DNA of 64,000 bases, taken from positions 2,294,001 through 2,358,000 of the forward strand of contig NZ_BNEM01000001.1 in NCBI RefSeq assembly GCF_018327705.1, given 5' to 3'. A program made the translations under genes and the position numbers. Of this stretch, positions 52,543 to 60,091 are shown piece after piece; within the stretch, counting starts at the first letter, position 1; the number at the start of each line of letters is the position of its first letter. Under the pieces are notes generated by a model. It did not search any database. It was not told the origin of the DNA and worked only from the letters and a program-made list of their open reading frames with translations. The DNA comes from Catellatospora sp. TT07R-123 (GTDB lineage: Bacteria > Actinomycetota > Actinomycetes > Mycobacteriales > Micromonosporaceae).

Positions 52543-53634
52543 TCACCCCAACGGGGCGCCGATTCGGGCCGGATTCACGACCCTCGGGGGTACGGACGGC
52601 TCCGGGTCGACCGAGCGCAGGATCTTGCCGGGAATCCTCGGCAGCGCCGGGTCGCCGGCCACCGGCCCGTCCGCGCCGACGACCTCCGACGGCGTGATCT
52701 TTCGAGCCGAGCCGGGCCGGCCGACCGGCGCCGCGCCCACGCCCCACGGCGGTTCGTCCGGGTTCACCGACGGCGACGCGGACGGCGCGGCCGACGGCGA
52801 TCCGCTCGGCCCCGGCGACGGCGACCCCGACGGCGCGGCACTGGGCGAGGCACCCGGCGACGCACTCGGCGCGGCGCCGGACGATGCGCTGGGCGAGGCA
52901 CTGGGCGAGGCACTCGGCGAAGGCGGGACCGAGGGCGAGACGGACGGCACCGGAGCGGGCGAGGGCGTCACCGGCACGACCGGCGGCACGGGCGCGCTCG
53001 GCGACGGCGACCCGCTCGGCGGGACCGACCCGCTGGGCGACGCGCTCGGCGACGGCGCGGGCGACGCGGCGGGCGAGACGGACGGGGACGCCGACGGGGA
53101 AGGCGCGGGAGCGGGCGACACGGTCTCGTCGCCATCGCCGTCGCAGCCGCCGCAGCTGTAGAAGATGATGTCCCAGTGGTTGCCCTCGTCGGTGTAGAGG
53201 TTGCCCGACGGCGCCTTGTACTGGTAACCCCAGCCCTTGATCAGGCCGACGTATCTGAAGTTCTCCTTGATGTACTTGCCGATGCAGCTGTACTTGCTGA
53301 TGTCGAGCTTCCACCCGTTCCAGTGGGTGTACGTGCCCGACCCGTGCCCGGTCTCGGTGCCCCCGGTCACCATGATCGCGCAGTCGCTCGCGTCGCGCAG
53401 GGTGAGGATGCCCTCGACCGTGGTGCGCCGGACGTCCTCGAACGAGGTGCAGCTGGGCTTGTCGCGATCGGAGCAGTTGCCGCTGGACCACCAGGTGATG
53501 CCCGCGTCGCGGAACATGTCGGTGGCCTTGCGGTGGCTCAGCTTCGCCGCGGCGGAGGCGCCGGTGGGCAGGCCGAGCAGGATGACGGCGATGGTGGTCA
53601 GCAGGACGAGACCACGCCGCGACGCAGGAGACAT
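52543..53634 (-). CDS. secreted M15-like peptidase with long Ser/Pro/Ala tail
   Basis: A 363-residue exported protein. The signal peptide ends near residue 28 (GLPTGASA). Residues 30-162 form a compact Cys-containing domain. GHGSGTYTHWNGWKLDIS gives His104 and Asp111 in the spacing of the M15 D-Ala-D-Ala peptidase motif HxxxxxxD, and DEGNHWDIIFYS gives His153, so a zinc site is likely. Residues ~172-300 are almost purely Ser-Pro-Ala-Gly (SPSASPS type), a wall-spanning linker. The last 60 residues are basic and unremarkable, with no sorting motif. It may trim peptidoglycan stem peptides. Start ATG at 53634 with GGAGA upstream. Confidence 0.75.
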   Translation of the reverse strand: MSPASRRGLVLLTTIAVILLGLPTGASAAAKLSHRKATDMFRDAGITWWSSGNCSDRDKPSCTSFEDVRRTTVEGILTLRDASDCAIMVTGGTETGHGSGTYTHWNGWKLDISKYSCIGKYIKENFRYVGLIKGWGYQYKAPSGNLYTDEGNHWDIIFYSCGGCDGDGDETVSPAPAPSPSASPSVSPAASPAPSPSASPSGSVPPSGSPSPSAPVPPVVPVTPSPAPVPSVSPSVPPSPSASPSASPSASSGAAPSASPGASPSAAPSGSPSPGPSGSPSAAPSASPSVNPDEPPWGVGAAPVGRPGSARKITPSEVVGADGPVAGDPALPRIPGKILRSVDPEPSVPPRVVNPARIGAPLG

Positions 53635-53670
53635 ATAACGACTCCGTCCGGGGATGAGAAACGGGCTACA

Positions 53671-53713
53671 AGGAATGTATTCCTCATAACTCACGAAAGG
53701 TACATACTTTCGT
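53671..53713. promoter_or_regulatory. two palindromes in a divergent promoter region
   Basis: AGGAATGTATTCCT (53671-53684) is a near-perfect palindrome, and ACGAAAG/CTTTCGT (53693-53699 and 53707-53713) is a 7-bp inverted repeat around GTACATA. They lie between the leftward M15-like gene and the rightward ABC gene in the most AT-rich part of the region, closer to the former. They are good operator candidates; the regulator is not identifiable. Confidence 0.5.
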
Positions 53714-53809
53714 AATTGCCCCAGATGGCGAAGCCGGTTCGCATTCGCTCAGCCGATTCCCAGCGGCGCGGGCGCCCGGTCGGCCGGGGCGGCTGCCACA
53801 ATCGCGGAC

Positions 53810-54547
53810 ATGCGACTCGACGACGTGTGGCTGCGCTACGGCCGCGGCGGCCCCTGGGTGCTGCGGGGCGTCACGGCGACCGTGCGCCCCGGGGAGATCG
53901 TCGTGGTGCTGGGCCGCAACGGCGCCGGGAAGTCCACGCTGCTCCAGCTCGCCGCCGGGGTGCTGCGCCCCGGCCGGGGCCGGGTCACCGACCGCCCGGC
54001 CGTCGTCGGCTGGGTGCCCGAGCGCTTCCCCGCCGACCAGCCGTTCACGGTCGAGACCTACCTGACCGGCCTCGGCGCCGTACGCGGGCTGCCGCCGCAG
54101 GCCGCGCGGGCGGCCGCGGGCGGCTGGATCGAGCGGCTGGGGCTGGACGCGTTCCGGCAGGTGCGGCTGCCCGAGCTGTCCAAGGGCACCGCGCAGAAGG
54201 TCGGCCTGGCCCAGGCGCTGCTGATGCCGCCCCGCCTGCTGATCCTGGACGAGCCGTGGGAGGGCCTGGACGCCGCCACCCGCGACCTGGTGCCCGAGAT
54301 CGTGCTGGAGGTCGCCGCGAGCGGCGGCAGCGTGCTGCTCAGCGACCATCGCGGTGAGACCGTGCGGCTGCCCGGCGCGGCCCGGTGGACCATGGCCGAC
54401 GGCACGCTCGCGGTGGAGTCCGGGGACACGGCGCAGACCTGCGTCGTCGAGGTGGCGGTGACCGCCGCCGACCTGCCGGAGGCGGTGGCCCGGCTGCGGG
54501 CCCAGGGGCACCAGGTGCTGCGGGTGCGCGAGGAGGTCGGCTCGTGA
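53810..54547 (+). CDS. ABC transporter ATP-binding protein
   Basis: A 245-residue ATPase. Walker A VVLGRNGAGKSTLLQLAAGVL near residue 40, Q-loop replaced by the GWVPERFPADQPFTVETYL segment, signature LPELSKGTAQKVGLAQALL, Walker B LLILDEPWEGLD and the switch His in VLLSDHRGE. The last 40 residues (CVVEVAVTAADLPEAVARLRAQGHQVL) form a small extra domain. The signature SKGTAQK in place of SGGQ is typical of small exporter or efflux modules. It is coupled by GTGA to a membrane protein that must be its permease. Confidence 0.9.
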   Translation: MRLDDVWLRYGRGGPWVLRGVTATVRPGEIVVVLGRNGAGKSTLLQLAAGVLRPGRGRVTDRPAVVGWVPERFPADQPFTVETYLTGLGAVRGLPPQAARAAAGGWIERLGLDAFRQVRLPELSKGTAQKVGLAQALLMPPRLLILDEPWEGLDAATRDLVPEIVLEVAASGGSVLLSDHRGETVRLPGAARWTMADGTLAVESGDTAQTCVVEVAVTAADLPEAVARLRAQGHQVLRVREEVGS

Positions 54548-55218
54548 TCGCGCTGACGCGGCTGCGGCTGCTCGGTTTCGTCCGCACCGGGCGGGCGGTG
54601 GCGCCGCTGATCGCCGCCGCCGCAGCCCTGTCCATCCTGTACGGCGGCGGCCAGGCGCGCGCCGCCGAAGCGTACGGCGTGTCGGCGCTGGTGCTGTTCC
54701 CGCTGCTGGCCTGGCAAACCAAGATCCTGCTGGACGTCGAGCCGGACGTGCAGCGGCGGCTGGCCGTGGTCACGGTCGGCTCGCCGCGCCGCGAACTGGC
54801 CGCCGGGCTGCTCGCCGCGGGCCTGGCCGGGCTGAGCACGGTCGCGCTGGCCATGGCGGCGCCGTGGATCGCGGGGGCGCTCAAGCCCGACGACGGCTCG
54901 GGCACCGCGATCGGCCTGGTCGCGCACCTGCTGGCACTGCCGCCCGCGGTGGCGCTGGGCGGGCTGGCCAGCCGGGCGGTCACCCGGGGCGCGGGCAACG
55001 GCGCGGCGGTGCTGGTCACCGGCTCGGTGCTGGCGATCGTGCTGGGCCTGAAGACCTCGCCGATGCAGTGGCTGGTGCCGCCGCTGATGGCCGCCACCAG
55101 GCTGACCACGGCCGAGGACTACCCGGGCTCCAGCGTGCTGGCGGTGCTGGGTCAGGCGGCGCTCTGGTCGGCGGCGGCGCTCTGGGCGTACGCCCGCCTG
55201 CGCCGCCACCGGGTCTGA
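54544..55218 (+). CDS. ABC-type membrane subunit
   Basis: A 224-residue protein of about six hydrophobic segments: VAPLIAAAAALSILYGG, SALVLFPLLAWQTKILLD, LAAGLLAAGLAGLSTVALAM, LVAHLLALPPAVALGGLA, GAAVLVTGSVLAIVLGL and VLAVLGQAALWSAAALWAYA. No sequence family is recognised; the role as permease follows from translational coupling to the ATPase (GTG inside the ATPase stop). The substrate is unknown. Its 3' end overlaps the convergent benE gene by 67 bp. Confidence 0.78.
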   Translation: MIALTRLRLLGFVRTGRAVAPLIAAAAALSILYGGGQARAAEAYGVSALVLFPLLAWQTKILLDVEPDVQRRLAVVTVGSPRRELAAGLLAAGLAGLSTVALAMAAPWIAGALKPDDGSGTAIGLVAHLLALPPAVALGGLASRAVTRGAGNGAAVLVTGSVLAIVLGLKTSPMQWLVPPLMAATRLTTAEDYPGSSVLAVLGQAALWSAAALWAYARLRRHRV

Positions 55219-56366
55219 AGCCCGTCGGAGTGCAGCAGCAGCATCAGCCCGCCCGCGACCAGGCCCCAGAACGCGGCCCCGACACCGAGCAGGCTGGTGC
55301 CCGACGCGGTGACCACGAACGTCACCGCCGCGGCCGCGCGCCCCGGTTCCGGGGTGAACGCGCCCGCCAGCGCCGAGGCCAGCGCGCCCAGCAGCGCCAG
55401 CCCGGCCACCGCCTCGATCAGCACCGGCGGTGACAGCAGCACCAGCGCGGTCGCGGCCGTGGCGCACAGCCCCAGCGTGATCATTCCGGCGCCCGCGGTG
55501 ACCGAGGCGATCCAGCGGCGGCGCGGATCGGGGTGCGCGTCGGGCCCGGCCGCCAGCGCGGCGGTGATCGCGGCGAGGTTGACCGCGTGCGCCCCGAACG
55601 GTGCGGCCAGCGCCGTCGCCAGGCCGGTGCCGGCGAGCACGGGCCGCAGCGGCGGGGTGTAGCCGTACCCCTGGAGCACGGCCATGCCGGGCACGTTCTG
55701 CGAGGCCATGGTGACCAGGAACAGCGGCAGCGCGAGGCTGACCACCGCCGGCAGCGTCAGCGTCGGCACGGTGAAGGCGATCTCGGGCCGCACCGCCACC
55801 CCGCCCGGCGCTCCGGATGTCGTCACCGCGATCGCCACGGCCGCCGCCGCCAGCGCCGCGGGCACCGCCCAGCGCGCGGCGAACCGGCTCAGCAGCGCCC
55901 AGATGACGATCACCGGGAGGGCCAGCCGGGGCACCTCCGACAGGGCGCGCACCGGGGCCAGGCACAGGTTGAGCAGCACCCCGGCCAGCATCGCCGAGGC
56001 GATCGGGCGCGGGATCGCGGTGATGGCCCGCTCCAGCGGCGAGAACAGCCCGGCCACGATGATCAGCAGGCCGGTGAGCAGGAACGCGCCGGTCGCCGCG
56101 GCGAACCCGCCCGCGACCGGGCCGGTGGCGGCCAGCAGCGCCGCGCCCGGGGTGGACCAGGCGATGCTGATCGGCAGCCGGTGGCGCAGCCCGAGCACGA
56201 TCGCGACGACCCCGGCGGCGACGCTGACGGCCAGCAGCCCCGAGGCGGCCTGCCGCTGGTCGGCCCCGACGGCGCGCAGCCCGGCCAGCACCACCGCGAA
56301 CGTGCTGGCGAACCCGACCAGCGCCGTCACCAGCCCGGCCAGCACCGGTTGCAGCGTCCGTCCCAT
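55152..56366 (-). CDS. benE: BenE-type benzoate/H+ symporter
   Basis: A 404-residue transporter with about twelve helices. It has the BenE features LAGLVTALVGFASTFAVVLAGL, ISIAWSTPGAALLAATG, FSPLERAITAIPRPIASAMLAGVLLNLCLAP, LALPLFLVTMASQNVPGMAVLQGYGY and APFGAHAVNLAAITAALAAG. It would import benzoate or another aromatic acid. The ATG at 56366 faces a divergent XRE-cupin regulator across a perfect 20-bp palindrome. The last 22 codons are antisense to the end of the ABC membrane gene. Confidence 0.9.
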   Translation of the reverse strand: MGRTLQPVLAGLVTALVGFASTFAVVLAGLRAVGADQRQAASGLLAVSVAAGVVAIVLGLRHRLPISIAWSTPGAALLAATGPVAGGFAAATGAFLLTGLLIIVAGLFSPLERAITAIPRPIASAMLAGVLLNLCLAPVRALSEVPRLALPVIVIWALLSRFAARWAVPAALAAAAVAIAVTTSGAPGGVAVRPEIAFTVPTLTLPAVVSLALPLFLVTMASQNVPGMAVLQGYGYTPPLRPVLAGTGLATALAAPFGAHAVNLAAITAALAAGPDAHPDPRRRWIASVTAGAGMITLGLCATAATALVLLSPPVLIEAVAGLALLGALASALAGAFTPEPGRAAAAVTFVVTASGTSLLGVGAAFWGLVAGGLMLLLHSDGLQTRWRRRRAYAQSAAADQSAA

Positions 56367-56390
56367 GGCGCCTCGCCCTCCCCTGCGGCG

Positions 56391-56410
56391 GTGTTCCGTA
56401 TACGGAACAC
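56391..56410. promoter_or_regulatory. 20-bp perfect palindrome, operator for benE and its regulator
   Basis: GTGTTCCGTATACGGAACAC reads the same on both strands over all 20 bp. It stands 24 bp before the benE start and 25 bp before the regulator start, the only intergenic space between these divergent genes. It is the obvious binding site for the XRE-cupin dimer. Confidence 0.85.
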
Positions 56411-56416
56411 GGTCGT

Positions 56417-56438
56417 CATGGGGCACGATAGCCCCATG
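56417..56438. promoter_or_regulatory. hairpin over the regulator start codon
   Basis: CATGGGGC (56417-56424) and GCCCCATG (56431-56438) form an 8-bp stem with a 6-nt loop; the second arm contains the ATG of the XRE-cupin gene and the first arm an in-frame ATG at 56418. If the mRNA starts upstream, the stem would hide the start codon. Confidence 0.5.
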
Positions 56439-57029
56439 ACGACAGGCCCGGCAACCGGCCGCAGCCGCCCGCAGCCCACGCTCGGGGCGGCGGGCGAGCA
56501 GTCCCCGCCCGCGCTAGGCGGCGGCGAGATCGGGCCGAGGCTGCGACGGCTGCGCGAGTCGGCCGGGGTCTCGCTGTCGGAGCTGGCCCGGCGGGCCGGG
56601 ATCGGCAAGGCGACGCTGTCCGGGCTGGAACACGGCACCCGCAACCCGACCCTGGACACGCTCTGGTCGGTCACCGCCGCGCTGGGCGTGCCGATCACCG
56701 CCCTGCTCGGCCAGGCCGAGACGGCCGTGGTGCGGGGCACGGCGGTCGAGGCGGCGCTGCTCCAGGTCTTCGACGAGCGCGAGGTCACCTTCGAGCTGTA
56801 CCGGATGACGGTCCCGCCCGGACCTGCCCAGACCTCGCCCGCCCACCACGCCGGGGTCACCGAGCACATCACCGTCTTCAGCGGCGTGCTGCGCGCCGGC
56901 CCCGCCGACGCCCCGCTGCTCGCGGGCCCCGGTGAGCACCTCACCTGGCAGGCCGACGTCCCCCACCTGTACGCCGCCGTCGGCGACACCCCCGTCACCG
57001 CCAGCCTGCTGATCCGCTACCCGCGGTAG
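56436..57029 (+). CDS. XRE-cupin transcriptional regulator
   Basis: A 197-residue two-domain regulator. After a 30-residue tail, the helix-turn-helix reads RLRRLRESAGVSLSELARRAGIGKATLSGLEHGTRNPTLDTLWSVTAALGVPI in order over residues 32-90. The C-terminal cupin (residues ~110-195) includes PAHHAGVTEHITVFSGVLRAG and LAGPGEHLTWQADVPHLYAAVG, where a small effector would bind. Such proteins often repress a divergent transporter for the effector. Start uncertain between 56418 and 56436. Confidence 0.88.
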   Translation: MTTGPATGRSRPQPTLGAAGEQSPPALGGGEIGPRLRRLRESAGVSLSELARRAGIGKATLSGLEHGTRNPTLDTLWSVTAALGVPITALLGQAETAVVRGTAVEAALLQVFDEREVTFELYRMTVPPGPAQTSPAHHAGVTEHITVFSGVLRAGPADAPLLAGPGEHLTWQADVPHLYAAVGDTPVTASLLIRYPR

Positions 57030-57071
57030 CGACGACACCGTACGACTCGTACCAGCTCTACAGTCCGGCGC

Positions 57072-57077
57072 TAAGCT
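57072..57077 (+). promoter_or_regulatory. -10 element of a probably leaderless promoter for the island operon
   Basis: TAAGCT ends 7 nt before the ATG of the ATPase gene, which has no Shine-Dalgarno sequence. Transcription would begin at or just before the start codon. The preceding 40 bp show no convincing -35. Confidence 0.4.
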
Positions 57078-57084
57078 CTCGAAC

Positions 57085-58515
57085 ATGCTCACACGTCTTG
57101 AGGTTCAGGGGTTCAAGAACCTCTTGGACATTAGCGTCGACTTCGGCCCATTTACCTGCATTGCGGGCGCCAACGGCATGGGCAAGTCGAATGTCTTTGA
57201 CGCGATCGAGTTCATCTCATACCTGGCCACGGACAGTTTGGTCGAGGCATCCCAACGCGTCAGAGGCGCGTCGGGCCTTCGCGGTGGAGACCCGCGAGAT
57301 CTGTTCTGGGATGGATACAGAGATCACGAGCGCATCATCAAGCTCGCCGCAGAGATGATCGTCCCCGCGGAGGTGGAGGACGACCTAGGCGCGCCCGCAC
57401 GCGCGACCACAACCTTTCTGCGCTACGAACTTGCGCTCGGCTACGAGCGCCCCATGAGCGAGGGATCCGTGGGACGGCTGAGCCTGCTCTCCGAAGAACT
57501 GCGACATATTCGCCGGGGAGAGGCAGCCAAATACCTGAAGTTTCCACACAGCGCCAAGAAATTTCGCTCGGCCGTCGTAGTCGGCGAACGCCGAGGTGGC
57601 GCTTTCCTGTCCACCGAGATTCGTGAAAGTGGAACAGTTATTAATGTTCACGGTGATGGCGGAAGCTTTGGAAAACCACAGCCGCGGGCAGCAGCCAGAG
57701 CCGGACGAACAGTTCTGAGTACAGTTACCACCAATGACTATCCAACCATCCTGGCAGCACGGCGCGAAATGCAAAGTTGGCGTCGATTGGCGCTGGAGCC
57801 TTCCGCGCTGCGGGCGCCCGATGGCTTGACCGCGCCAAGACAGCTAAGCCCGGATGGCCGCCACTTGGCATCCACGCTTTATCGGATCGCACATGAGCGT
57901 GCTCAAGGTGCCGATACCGCTGACCCGGAGTCAACGTATGCACGAGTAGCAGGCCGACTTTCAGACCTATCTGGTGTGGGAGTTAAAGGCTTGACAGTCG
58001 AACTCGACCAAGTAAGAGAGGTCTTCACTCTCTTCCTGGAGGAACGGGGGGATCTACGACTTCCCGCAAGGGCTCTATCCGAGGGAACGCTGCGGTTCTT
58101 GGCACTGTGCGTTCTACTTGAAGACCCGTCTTTTACAGGGCTCATATGCATGGAGGAACCAGAAAACGGCATTCATCCCGCAAATCTCCCTGCAATGTTG
58201 CGGTTGGTCGAGGATCTTGCCGTTGACGCCAGCGAAGCTCCCGACGAGTCCAATCCGTTCCGCCAGGTAATCGTAAACACTCATTCTCCGGGTGTTGTTC
58301 AGCTGTGCAACACGGCCGACCTCTTGCTTGCGGAGGTTAGGCCCCAGATGTCCCCTGACGGCACAGTCGCGCGGGCACTCGCGCTCCTACCGTTCAAGGA
58401 CTCCTGGAGAACTGCGGCTAGTTCCGGGCCCTACTTCACCGAAGCCGACGTTATTGCCTACCTCGTCGCACCCCCCAATGCCCAGCTGATGCTTCCATTG
58501 GAGTTCCTTAAATGA
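57085..58515 (+). CDS. AAA ATPase, OLD/RecF-like (candidate defence gene)
   Basis: A 476-residue SMC/OLD-type ATPase. The N-terminus LTRLEVQGFKNLLDISVDFG leads into Walker A IAGANGMGKSNVFDAIEFI (residues 26-44). The second lobe has the signature ALSEGTLRFLALCVLL (~330-345), Walker B LICMEEPENGIHP (~353-365) and switch VNTHSPGV (~397-405). Between them lie about 250 less conserved residues with little coiled coil. It lacks the TOPRIM domain of OLD nucleases; a TOPRIM-like partner is encoded next, joined by an ATGA overlap. Lower GC and many A/T-ending codons contrast with every neighbour, indicating recent transfer. Confidence 0.85.
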   Translation: MLTRLEVQGFKNLLDISVDFGPFTCIAGANGMGKSNVFDAIEFISYLATDSLVEASQRVRGASGLRGGDPRDLFWDGYRDHERIIKLAAEMIVPAEVEDDLGAPARATTTFLRYELALGYERPMSEGSVGRLSLLSEELRHIRRGEAAKYLKFPHSAKKFRSAVVVGERRGGAFLSTEIRESGTVINVHGDGGSFGKPQPRAAARAGRTVLSTVTTNDYPTILAARREMQSWRRLALEPSALRAPDGLTAPRQLSPDGRHLASTLYRIAHERAQGADTADPESTYARVAGRLSDLSGVGVKGLTVELDQVREVFTLFLEERGDLRLPARALSEGTLRFLALCVLLEDPSFTGLICMEEPENGIHPANLPAMLRLVEDLAVDASEAPDESNPFRQVIVNTHSPGVVQLCNTADLLLAEVRPQMSPDGTVARALALLPFKDSWRTAASSGPYFTEADVIAYLVAPPNAQLMLPLEFLK

Positions 58516-59162
58516 GTGCTCAGGTGAGAAGCGGGTTATTTATTGCGGAAGGAACATCCGATCTCCCGATCGCCGAGATCGTTGAGTCGATCTTCCTTGA
58601 CTTCGACACGATGGTTCACCTCAGCAAGCCTGACTTCAGCCTCCTGACTGGAGTCAAGAAAGACGTGGGTTCCAGAGTGTCCGCCGGGGTGCAGCTGTTG
58701 CGAGGTACCCCGCTCGATTTGGTCGTCGTTCACCGCGACGCCGACAACGCCGGCTATCAGGCAAGACGCGATGAAATCGATAAAGCCGTAAGCGAGGAGC
58801 TGATGGCCGAAACCGTTGCGGTAATCCCCGTTCGGATGACTGAGGCATGGCTTCTCCTCAGCGAGGAGGAGATACGAATTGTTGCTGGCAATCCGCGCAG
58901 CCGCAAAGAACTTAGTCTACCCCAAATCCATGAGGTCGAACGGCTTGCGGACCCCAAGACAACGCTACAACAGTGCTTGTTAAAGGCCGCCGACGTCACC
59001 GGGCGTCGACGCGATGCAATGGCAAAACGTTTCAATCAGCACCGCCGTCAGCTGCTAGAACGGCTCGATCGGTCCGGCCCAGTATCAGCTCTACCAAGTT
59101 GGAGGCAGCTGGTTAGGGATATCGGTGCGACGGCCGAACGCTGGAAGCAGGTAGACCGGTAG
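58512..59162 (+). CDS. TOPRIM-like DUF4276-type protein (partner of the ATPase)
   Basis: A 216-residue protein. The strand and loop FIAEGTSDLPIAEIVESIF give Glu13; DLVVVHRDADNAGYQARRDEI gives Asp76 and Asp78; PVRMTEAWLLLSEEEI gives Glu111. Glu, DxD and a further Glu are the metal-binding layout of TOPRIM folds, and the order matches DUF4276. It is probably a nuclease or an effector released by the ATPase (inference). The C-terminal third is basic and helical (DAMAKRFNQHRRQLLERLDR). The ATG overlaps the ATPase stop as ATGA. Same low-GC composition as the first gene. Confidence 0.8.
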   Translation: MSAQVRSGLFIAEGTSDLPIAEIVESIFLDFDTMVHLSKPDFSLLTGVKKDVGSRVSAGVQLLRGTPLDLVVVHRDADNAGYQARRDEIDKAVSEELMAETVAVIPVRMTEAWLLLSEEEIRIVAGNPRSRKELSLPQIHEVERLADPKTTLQQCLLKAADVTGRRRDAMAKRFNQHRRQLLERLDRSGPVSALPSWRQLVRDIGATAERWKQVDR

Positions 59163-59198
59163 GCCACATCATGCGCAGTCAGCGGATTAGCCAGATGT

Positions 59199-60014
59199 TC
59201 AGTGGAGGTGAGCAGGCTTGCGCGCCTCGATCAGGAACCTTGCGCTGTACGCGGTGAACGACCCCTCCCGCCCGATCAGCTCGTGCAGCTCCCGCAGCCG
59301 GTCGCGATACGTCGCCACGTCGAAGCCGGGCACGATCCAGATCACCTTGCGCAGGTAGACGACCACCGCCGCGACGTCGAAGAACTCGGTGCGCAGCGAC
59401 GCCGAGCGCAGGTCGGCCACGTCGAGCCCGGTGGCCCGCGCCGCCGCGGCCGCCGTCTCGGGGTCGCGCGCGGTGCCGCCGTCCAGCGGGCCGAGGAAGA
59501 ACTCGGCCAGCCCGAACACCGAGCGCGGCCCGATCTGCTGCGACAGGTACGTCCCACCCGGGGCCAGCACCCGCGCCACCTCGGCCCAGTCGGTGACGGT
59601 CGGATGGCGGCTCACCACCAGGTCGAACGAGGCGTCCGGGAACGGCAGCGGCTCGCGGTCCGCGTGCTCGACCACGGTCGCGCCCAGCCGGGCGAGGTTG
59701 CGCCGGGCCAGGGCGAGGTTCGGCGCCCAGCCCTCGGTGGCCACCAGCACGGGCGGCACGTGCTCCAGCTCCGCGGTGACCTCGCCGCCGCCGGTCTGAA
59801 GGTCCAGCGCCGCGCGGGCGGTCGCCATCCGGTCGGCCACCAGCTTGGCGTATCCCCACGGCGGGCGCTGCTCGGTGGCCCGCCCCGCGAACCACGAGAA
59901 GTCCCAGCCGTCCACCGGCGCCGCGGCGCCCTCGGCCAGCAGCTCGTCGAATGTGCGATCTTGGCTCACGGCGCCAGTCTCGACTGACTTATCCTGAATG
60001 TCGACTGATTTCAC
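59199..60014 (-). CDS. SAM-dependent methyltransferase
   Basis: A class I methyltransferase of up to 271 residues. Motif I is degenerate, ALDLQTGGGEVTAEL; ATEGWAPNLALARRNLARLGA gives the acidic ribose-binding region, PLPFPDASFDLVVSRHPT motif II, and VLAPGGTYLSQQIG the post-motif. The small-molecule acceptor is unknown. The GTG at 60014 gives the full frame, but a second GTG at 59969 (VSQDRTFDELLAEG) is equally plausible; the 45 bp between them contain two CGACTGA direct repeats that look regulatory. Divergent from the P450 gene. Confidence 0.83.
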   Translation of the reverse strand: MKSVDIQDKSVETGAVSQDRTFDELLAEGAAAPVDGWDFSWFAGRATEQRPPWGYAKLVADRMATARAALDLQTGGGEVTAELEHVPPVLVATEGWAPNLALARRNLARLGATVVEHADREPLPFPDASFDLVVSRHPTVTDWAEVARVLAPGGTYLSQQIGPRSVFGLAEFFLGPLDGGTARDPETAAAAARATGLDVADLRSASLRTEFFDVAAVVVYLRKVIWIVPGFDVATYRDRLRELHELIGREGSFTAYSARFLIEARKPAHLH

Positions 60015-60091
60015 GCGAAACTATCGACCGGGCCAGGGTCCGACACTACCATCCACGTAGTTAAATCGATTCGTCGCGTGAGGGGACACCG

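Noticed and set aside
52740-53130. Short repeated units that could suggest a CRISPR or minisatellite array
   Set aside because: The periodicity is codon-based (Ser-Pro-Ala) without constant repeats or unique spacers of CRISPR size.
52445-53161. Asp/Gly-rich repeat protein (DGDADGAADG type) on the plus strand, resembling an RTX or calcium-binding protein
   Set aside because: It is the exact antisense of the Ser/Pro/Ala linker of the M15-like protein; it lacks a signal, a ribosome-binding site and any domain outside the repeat.
57085-59162. Assignment of the island to Gabija, PARIS or Septu specifically
   Set aside because: The ATPase lacks a fused TOPRIM, and the partner is neither a UvrD-like helicase, a DUF4435 protein nor an HNH nuclease, so no named system fits by reading alone.
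57030-59198. An integrated element with att sites around the low-GC island
   Set aside because: No integrase, tRNA or flanking direct repeat could be seen at either edge; only base composition supports transfer.
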